Shown: piece by piece, positions 57,366 through 64,000 of the stretch
Position numbering within the stretch: the stretch's first letter is position 1
Layout: every line of letters starts with the position of its first letter
Source: Gordionus sp. m RMFG-2023
Lineage: Eukaryota > Nematomorpha > Gordioida > Chordodea > Parachordodidae
DNA length: 64,000 nucleotides
Direction: 5' to 3'
Assembly: GCF_954871325.1 (NCBI RefSeq)
Contig: NC_088776.1
Location: 40,566,569 to 40,630,568, forward strand
The notes under the pieces: model-generated
Database searches by the model: none
What the model saw: only the letters and a program-made list of their open reading frames with translations
Told to the model about the DNA's origin: nothing
Translations under genes and position numbers: made by a program

Positions 57366-57909
57366 TATTATCTTCTTAAAACTTTAAAATTGTATTTTGT
57401 TTCTCTGTTATAATATCTTCAAAAGATGTGTCGGTATTCTTTTATTTGTTCTTAATATTAATAACCTCAGTATAACCTCGTTACATCTTTTTTATTATCT
57501 TTATCAATAATAAGTAATGTTTTCTTCATCAAAAGATATAACTAAGGAAATAATCTCCTCTATTCACTATATAATTAATGGAAGATACATTTATTAAAAC
57601 AAGCTGAGAAATTTTATCCTTAGATGTGCCTGCTGATTGTTTTATTTTGACTATTAATATCAGTTTTGGTATACCGAATTGAACTATCCAAGAAAAATGT
57701 AAAATTACGATTTTACAATCATTTATAATTATATTATATATTAGTATTCCTGTGCGGGCATTTATATACGCTGGAAAAACAGTGATTGAGATGAGTAGCG
57801 CGCCAGGCTCAGCGCAGATTTTTTTATTGGGGCGGCGCGGCGTGTATAATTTTTAGAATGCTTTTAATTATATTTATATATTACACTATTATTGTTTAAT
57901 TTTGAATAT
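57366..57909. other. Intergenic DNA with a GC-rich patch
   Basis: No gene was recognised. At 57785-57850 a GC-rich patch (GTAGCGCGCCAGG, GGGGCGGCGCGGCG) may be a hAT end belonging to the transposase relic that follows. Confidence 0.4.
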
Positions 57910-58930
57910 CAGATTGGGGGGTTATGAGCATTATTTATGCTTAGGGCATGGACTTCATAATTTAGATACCGTTGATGGCATAAAAAGGTTGCCAAAATTA
58001 ATATTCTAATTAAAAATATTAGAGAAATAATTTTTCGGCCCTTAGATATCGAGTAGCTGATTTGGAATGTGAAATTAAGGTTTCGTAAATGCCTTCAATC
58101 AATTTATGAGGCAGGCCATATTTTGAATATTGATGATTCTGATCCATACCTTGGTGAATATTTTGATATTCCTGATAAGGCTGATAATATAAATTGCATT
58201 GCAACCAACATATCTAATTTATATGAAAACTTTAAAATTAAATTGCCCTACCCGCTGGCACAGCATATTAATTATGCTAGAAAGTATCCGTAGTGTTAAC
58301 AAGATTACTATAAATAATGTTCTAAATAAAATAGGATGGCAATTCTTAAAACTTTTTAATAACGAATGGGATATAATTGGCGAACTTTACACATTAAATC
58401 CATTTAGAGAGTCGGTGGAATTTCTTTCTCAAAAGAGAGCAACAATGAATTTAGGGTTATTTTTTCGCAGAGAAACACATCATATCATTTGCCTAAAAGA
58501 TAATTCGCAAAAAAAAGCTTGACCATAGGTTTTCAATTATCGAACTTCAAGTAATTTATTTTATATTATAATTTTATAAAGAAAATTATATTTTAAACAT
58601 TGGATATTAATATTAGCAACACTACTTGATCCGAGTTTTCAAAAAAAATTGCTTCGGAATATTTTTTAAATTATACATCATTGCAATATTTAATTAGGCA
58701 TTTAAAGCTTTTTAAGTCTGATAGAAATGCACAGAGTGAAATTCAAATTGAAAATAATGGACAAGCATCCAGTTCATATAGAGATAAAATAACTCGTAAA
58801 CATTTTTTTCCAAGCAATGATTTTAACAACATTCGCGTGCTTGAAAAAGAATAGCATCTTTCGAGCCCACATAGTATGCCAGAAGAGGATGCATTAAGGG
58901 AAAAAAGTGAACGGGACTCCTAGCTAAGAA
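57910..58930 (+). pseudogene. hAT (ZBED-type) transposase fossil
   Basis: Plus-strand frames show GHGLHNL, LRYRVADLECEIKV, then LNCPTRWHSILIMLESI (the hAT pTRWnSt..ML block) and NNVLNKIGWQFLKLFNNEW with IIGELYTLNPFRESVEFLS and KRATMNLGLFFRRE (58199-58522). DHRF, IIELQVI and LLDPSFQKK follow. The order matches ZBED-type hAT transposases. Frames change several times. The C-terminal dimerisation motif is not recognised. Confidence 0.75.
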
Positions 58931-59026
58931 GGTTTTTGTATAACTGCAACCAGTACACCCAAGGATATAATTTTTTCTATCTCTGGATTAATACACAATG
59001 CAAAAAATACTTCTTTATGTCACAAT

Positions 59027-59200
59027 CAGGGTTGCCATGCCTCCCCCCATCAGTGGGAGTCTCCCACAATTTTTTAGTTTACCCACATACATCTCACTCC
59101 CACAAAACTCCCACAATTAGAAATCTCCCACAATCTCCCACAAAAATCTCCCACAATTTTTTAATTTCTCCCACAATTTTTTTTTAGCATTTTAATGTTT
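59027..59200 (+). mobile_element. hAT end with TCTCCCACAA repeats
   Basis: CAGGGTTGCCATGCC at 59027 looks like a hAT terminal repeat. About eight copies of TCTCCCACAA(TTTTT) or CTCCCACAA follow to about 59185. No right end was found. It represents another family of hAT-like ends in the window. Confidence 0.55.
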
Positions 59201-59401
59201 TTAATATATAAATAATAATTTTGAGAGACAGTATTTGATTATTTTTATATTTTTAAAATAAATTTTAAATATTTATTCGAAAAATATGTCTAGTTCTTTT
59301 ATTTTATTTTTCCGCTAATTTAAATTCTCCATCCAATCCAATCCATTCGACATTTTCAAAATTTGAAGTTAGAATAGTATGGGAAACTAGTGCTTTTTTT
59401 A

Positions 59402-59996
59402 TATTTTTATTTATATATACCATGATAGTTATCTTCTAGGTGAGATTTAGATTGTTTTGAGGTTAAAGCACTAGTTTCCAATACTGATGTTGTTTTTTGG
59501 ACAATAAAATGTTATAATTAAATATATAAAAAGAAAAATTATTTTCAATATAAATTGCTTATGTACTATTATATATTAAAAAATATATTATTAATATTAG
59601 AAGTAATATTTTTAAAAATTAGCAATGAAAGTGGAACTCATCTTAGAAAATATTATTATCCTAATCATCTTTAATCTAAGCTTAAAAAATCCTGAATATT
59701 ATACATATTTTATATTTTTATTTATATATAACATGATAGTTATCTTCTAGGTGAGATTTAGATTGTTTTGAGGTTAAAGCATTAGTTTCCAATACTGATG
59801 TTGTTTTTTGGACAATAAAATGTTATAATTAAATATATAAAAAGAAAAATTATTTTCAATATAAACTGCTTATGTACTATTATATATTAAAAAATATATT
59901 ATTAATATTAGAAGTAATATTTTTAAAAATTAGCAATGAAAGTGGAACTCATCTTAGAAAATATTATTATCTTAATCATCTTTAATCTAAGCTTAA
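59402..59996. repeat. 311-bp tandem duplication
   Basis: A segment of about 290 bp starting near 59402 is repeated almost perfectly 311 bp downstream (CATGATAGTTATCTTCTAGG at 59421 and at 59732). Only a few base differences are visible. An inverted repeat GGAAACTAGTGCTTT / AAAGCACTAGTTTCC frames the left part of the first copy (59382-59480). The high identity suggests a recent duplication. Confidence 0.85.
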
Positions 59997-60040
59997 GATA
60001 TACTAAGAGGCCGAGTTAATGGTTAAACAAAATTATAAAA

Positions 60041-60311
60041 TGTCATGCCAGGATTTTTATAAATATCTTAATAACGACGGTAAACGTTTAGTTCCTAAAA
60101 GAAATAAAGGAAAGGACTTATATCAAAAGAAATAAAAGAAAGGACTTATATCAACTATTACTATTTAAATTTAAATCAAATTTATTACTATATATTTTTT
60201 ATCTAAAAACATTATATATATATATATAAAAAGTTAATTGAACATATTAAATAATCAACTTAAATAGTTAATATATAAAATAAACAATATTCAAATTCAA
60301 ATCAATCAACA
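60041..60311 (-). repeat. Probable 3' LTR of gypsy element 3
   Basis: Read on the minus strand, a purine-rich AGAGGGGGAA tract ends at 60312 and TGTTGATTGATTTG begins, similar to the TGTTGAGATGTCC LTR start of element 1. A TG...CA interval of 271 bp would end at TGACA (60041 on the plus strand). The second LTR lies outside the window, so the far boundary is provisional. Confidence 0.5.
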
Positions 60312-60896
60312 TTCCCCCTCTTCTACAAAGAACTAATCTTTTTCTCAGCAGTCATCGAGAGCTTGTTGTCCCAGAAGTTTTTTCCCGTTTCGATTGTACT
60401 CTTTTTATCTTGGTTAGCGCATAAGTCTCAAATGTTCTCGTAGGCTTGATTCTATCACGTAGGTTTGATAAAATCGTTTATTATAGTTGCGTGAGTTTGT
60501 ACGTTTTTTGTAGGCTTGAATCATCGCGTAGGTTTGATAAAATCGTTGAACGTTATCGTTGGTTTGATATCCTTATCGTATGTTGTTCACATTTCTCAAA
60601 ATTGTTATTATCATTAATCCAGTTGAATATTGGAATTTGGAATAAATCGGAATATATAATTTGGAATAGTTGATCAAATCAAATGTATGAATAATATGCA
60701 CGAATAAAATTTCGGAACAATAAAATATGTAATAAGGAATGATAATTTATGGAATAAGGAATAAAATCCAGAATAAGGAATGATAAATCATAATGATTAT
60801 TATATTATTTTTTAGGTGTTAAGTTAATCATAGCGTTTTATACTTTTAGCGTTTTATGCGTTTTATATTTTTAGCGTTTTATTTCTAAATTTTAAG

Positions 60897-63800
60897 CTAA
60901 TCTTTTAAGTAATCAGGTTTATTTTTAATTCTTATTGGTCTAGTAATTGGTATCTTAATCTCATTCTTTGTGTCCACACTTCCCCCCTTAGAGGAATTTT
61001 TAGGGTCAATTTCATAATATTTTAAACTGTTGTAACATTCTCTTTTCCTTAACTGATCAAGATGCCTACTTACTATCCCTTTATCAGTATAAACTTGAAA
61101 CATGGTGTTACTCTCTTTAAGCTTGATGCTGCCTTTGCACCACGTATCATCACCCTGTTTCTTATACCAAACATAGTCTCCTCTATTAAAAGTTCGATTT
61201 CGTGGTAACGACATGAAGACTTCACCAACTTTATCCTCCAAAGGTTTTAATAAATCCCACTTTATTCTAATGTCGCGGTTAAACATTCTTTTGGACGGTG
61301 TAACTCCCGTAGTGTCATTCGGCGTGTTTCTATAGTTGAACAAAAATCTGTCCAGCGCAGTTTCTAAGTCAATCTTTGTGTTTCTTTTCATATGAGCTTT
61401 AAATGTTCTCACCATACGTTCAGCTTGTCCATTATATTGCTGATGATAGGCCGACGTTAGTACATGTTTTATACCATAATTGCTACAAAATTTTTCAAAA
61501 TCTTTGCTCGTGAAATTGGTACCATTATCTGTAACAATGGTTTCAGGTATACCAAATAGTGAAATAGTTTTATAAATTTCCTTTAACGTGAATTCAGTCG
61601 TAATACTCTTTACCGGAACTATAACCGGAAATTTACTGTAAGCATCAACGATTATCAACCAATTCTTTGTAAAAAACGGACCCGCATAATCTATGTGTAT
61701 CCTTTCAAATGGTTTAGTTGCTGCTACCCATGGATTTTGTATTTTCTTTGGATTGTCATGATAAATATTACAATCATCGCAACTTTTGACTTCCAAATCA
61801 ATGTCGTTGACCATACCAGACCACCACATACGATCTTTGGCTAAGGATTTAATTTTACCTGCTCCCAAATGACCTTCGTGTAACGCCTTCAGTATGTTCT
61901 TTCTCAGACTTGACGGAATTATTATTTTGTCGCTTTTGTACAGACAATCTTTAATGATACTTAGTTCTTGTTCAATATTTTCATAAATTTTATTTTGGAT
62001 AGGCACATTATTTCTTATGTCATTCATAACTTGAGATAATTCAAAATCTTTGGATGTTTCATCACGTATTGGGTCAAAACTAAGAGGTATATCGCCAAAG
62101 TCATTTATAATCGCGATATCATCAATAACGTCATCATCAATTACTTGTGGTAGTCTTGAGAGGCAATCAGGAACAACATTGTATTTACCAGCTTTATATC
62201 TGATGTTAAAGTCGTAACCCCCCAAAATTATACTCCACTTCTGTAACCTTAATGACATGGTGCTATTATCTTTGAGCCCTTTGGTGAAAATATGGATTAG
62301 CGGCTTATGATCCGTTATAATAGTGAACTTAGTCCCTATCAAGTATTCTTGAAATCTCTTGATAGCAAACATAATGGCCAAAGCTTCACGCTCAATATTG
62401 GTATAGTTTGTTTCGGATTTTGCTAAAGTTCTTGATGCAAAAGCTATCGGTTTTTCTTTGCCATCTTTTTCAGTGTGAAACAAAACAGCTCCTAAACCTC
62501 TTTTAGATGCATCAGTCGCAATTCCGATTGGTAGTTCAGGATTAAAGTACGTCAAAGCTGGAGGAAGACTAATCAATGTCTTTAGATCATCAAAACTTTT
62601 GGAGTGTTCTAAATTCCACTCCCATTTTTCTTTGTTAACAATCTTGTATAAAGGATCAGCTATTTCAGCGAAGTTGTTCAAAAATTTTCTGTAGTACCCG
62701 GCCATACCTAGAAACGTTGACAATTCCGCGGCTGATTTTGGTTCCGGCATTTTAACGATCGCCTCGATCTTGTCATGGTTGGCGTGGATCCCCTTGGCGT
62801 CGATGTCGTGTCCTAAGAACCTTAGACTTTTTTTGAAAAATAAGCTTTTTGCAAAATTAGGCACTAAACCATGAGATAGTATTCTTTCAAAAACCTTCTT
62901 TATGTTGTTGAAATGAACTTCGTCACTACTTCCCGTAATTAGTAGATCATCAATATAAAATATGACATCTTTCATGTCACTGAAAATTTGATCCATAATT
63001 TGTTGAAAAATCGCAGATGAAGTCTTTAACCCAAAAGGAAGTCTGGTAAACCGGTAGTACCCCCTGTGTGTAGATATAGTTAATATGTCTCTGCAGGTTT
63101 CATCGATGGGAATTTGTAGGAACGCATCCTTGAAATCTATCTTGGTGAACTTCTTCCCTTCCTTGAGCTTAGCGATAAGATCATTTATTCTTGGAAGTGG
63201 GTATCTGAAGTCCTCAAGGGCTGGGTTGACAGTGTCTTTGAAGTCGGCGCAAACCCTAACGCTCCCATTATCCTTGTAGACAGCGGTTATCGGACTTGCC
63301 CATCGGACATCTGTTACAGGCTCAATTACTCCATCTCCTATCCATCTCATAAGTTCTCTAGTAACAGCGTCTATCTTTGAATAAGGTAACCGTCTAGGTG
63401 GTATGATTTTCGGTTTGGCATCGTTACGTAGATATATCTTGACATTCCCTTTGTTAATCGGTTTTTTAGTCAGTTTAGATTCGCAATCTTTTATTAATTT
63501 CTTTATTTCATCTTCATAGTTGGTATCAATGTTTGCTATAAATTTGTTCAAAATATTACTAAAAGCATTAATCCACATACGTCCCAATAACGCATTTTTA
63601 TTAGATTTAACGATCACGGCTTGCAAGTGTTTGGTGATACCTTCGTAGGTTACTTTAACTTGAGTGACGCCAATAATCTTGATTAAGTTTCCATCATAAG
63701 CTGTGAGTTGTAGAGTGGACTTTTTAAGATCTTTAATACCTATTTGTTTAGCCATATCATGAGGTATAATTGTAAACTTGGATCCCGTATCAACCTGCAT

Positions 63801-63974
63801 AGTAACAACAGCATCATTTACTTTTAAAGTAGTCATGAACGCATTATCATTAAGTTTAAACTCAGTTAAATTGTTGATATTAAAATCACTACCATTATTA
63901 TTTTGTGTAGGGTTATATTTTTCTTCAACAATCTCTTCAATGTTCATGTTACAATTGATGTTACTTTGATTCAC
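60897..63974 (-). CDS. pol: Gypsy Pol polyprotein (protease, RT, RNase H, integrase)
   Basis: The frame of 1025 codons is open throughout. Parts in order: aspartic protease near residues 50-160 (VDTGSKFTIIP, ALLGRMWI); reverse transcriptase near 200-400 (VNPALEDFRYPLPRINDLIA, RLPFGL, FYIDDLLI); RNase H near 480-600 (IATDASKRGLGAVLF, NIEREALA, ITDHKPLI); integrase zinc-binding part near 690-750 (HEGHLGAGK, CDDCN) and core near 760-900 (IHIDYAGPF, IVTDNGTNF, GQAERMVRTF); then a basic C-terminal region. Order and motifs are those of Ty3/gypsy of the Mag-like animal group, a placement made from memory. The ATG may not be the true start, since Gag would lie upstream outside the window. Confidence 0.9.
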   Translation of the reverse strand: MNQSNINCNMNIEEIVEEKYNPTQNNNGSDFNINNLTEFKLNDNAFMTTLKVNDAVVTMQVDTGSKFTIIPHDMAKQIGIKDLKKSTLQLTAYDGNLIKIIGVTQVKVTYEGITKHLQAVIVKSNKNALLGRMWINAFSNILNKFIANIDTNYEDEIKKLIKDCESKLTKKPINKGNVKIYLRNDAKPKIIPPRRLPYSKIDAVTRELMRWIGDGVIEPVTDVRWASPITAVYKDNGSVRVCADFKDTVNPALEDFRYPLPRINDLIAKLKEGKKFTKIDFKDAFLQIPIDETCRDILTISTHRGYYRFTRLPFGLKTSSAIFQQIMDQIFSDMKDVIFYIDDLLITGSSDEVHFNNIKKVFERILSHGLVPNFAKSLFFKKSLRFLGHDIDAKGIHANHDKIEAIVKMPEPKSAAELSTFLGMAGYYRKFLNNFAEIADPLYKIVNKEKWEWNLEHSKSFDDLKTLISLPPALTYFNPELPIGIATDASKRGLGAVLFHTEKDGKEKPIAFASRTLAKSETNYTNIEREALAIMFAIKRFQEYLIGTKFTIITDHKPLIHIFTKGLKDNSTMSLRLQKWSIILGGYDFNIRYKAGKYNVVPDCLSRLPQVIDDDVIDDIAIINDFGDIPLSFDPIRDETSKDFELSQVMNDIRNNVPIQNKIYENIEQELSIIKDCLYKSDKIIIPSSLRKNILKALHEGHLGAGKIKSLAKDRMWWSGMVNDIDLEVKSCDDCNIYHDNPKKIQNPWVAATKPFERIHIDYAGPFFTKNWLIIVDAYSKFPVIVPVKSITTEFTLKEIYKTISLFGIPETIVTDNGTNFTSKDFEKFCSNYGIKHVLTSAYHQQYNGQAERMVRTFKAHMKRNTKIDLETALDRFLFNYRNTPNDTTGVTPSKRMFNRDIRIKWDLLKPLEDKVGEVFMSLPRNRTFNRGDYVWYKKQGDDTWCKGSIKLKESNTMFQVYTDKGIVSRHLDQLRKRECYNSLKYYEIDPKNSSKGGSVDTKNEIKIPITRPIRIKNKPDYLKD

Positions 63975-64000
63975 GTCATTATATTGTAATGGTTTTCTTT

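Larger units (their letters stand above)
60041..64000 (-). mobile_element. Ty3/gypsy LTR retrotransposon 3, cut by window edge
   Basis: The probable 3' LTR and purine tract (60312-60322) are followed, on the minus strand reading backward, by 0.57 kb of non-coding DNA and then a 3-kb open pol frame that continues to the window edge. It is the best-preserved retroelement here: no break was noticed in the visible part, so it looks whole as far as it can be seen and is probably young. It is closely related to element 1. Confidence 0.8.

Overview
This window is nuclear DNA from a very AT-rich animal genome (roughly a quarter or less G+C, judged by eye). Most of it is a graveyard of mobile elements. 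Only two host genes can be supported well. One is a two-RRM hnRNP A/B-type RNA-binding protein (17610-18718, minus), whose frame closes if five very short introns (35, 40, 41, 112 and 41 nt) are removed. The other is a large exon of a protein with an FCS/MYM-type zinc finger resembling sine-oculis-binding protein (42374-44076, minus). SOBP-type proteins are metazoan as far as I know. Introns of 35-41 nt together with extreme A+T suggest an animal lineage with compact introns, such as flatworms or orthonectid-like animals. The species cannot be fixed from this window.

Layout. 0.36-1.26 kb: a TIR element. 3.47-7.52 kb: a complete-ended but broken Ty3/gypsy LTR element on the minus strand (TSD CTATC). 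9.16-13.1 kb: a hAT MITE, one hAT inserted in another, then a third hAT fragment. 14.2-16.7 kb: MITEs, one inserted in an old retroelement-derived repeat. 17.6-18.7 kb: the hnRNP gene. 19.0-29.6 kb: hAT remnants bracketed by two inverted clusters of a 119-bp minisatellite plus GGGTCGGCT-type short repeats. 29.9-31.9 kb: a hAT with a perfect 8-bp TSD that itself carries a hAT MITE with a perfect TSD. 32.65-37.74 kb: an LTR element with no visible pol, split by a 2.7-kb hAT that holds two further repeats. 37.7-39.05 kb: a hAT fossil. 39.8-40.5 kb: unrecognised coding fragments. 42.4-44.1 kb: the zinc-finger gene. 45.9-48.2 kb: a piggyBac element. 48.95-54.06 kb: a second type of Ty3/gypsy element (TSD GTCAT) interrupted by a segment with a tRNA-like SINE. 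54.3-57.4 kb: a LINE whose C-terminal part lies inverted next to its 5' end, the layout expected from twin priming. 57.9-59.2 kb: hAT remnants. 60.0-64.0 kb: a third gypsy element, running off the window, with one long open pol frame.

The strongest theme is a set of hAT families whose ends carry different GC-rich short-repeat clusters (GTAGCGCGCTA, GGCCCGGGCC, GGGTCGGCT, AACCCGGACCC, CGCGTTACC, TCTCCCACAA). Five elements have identical or near-identical 8-bp target duplications that I could read directly. No CRISPR array, rRNA gene or convincing functional tRNA gene was seen.
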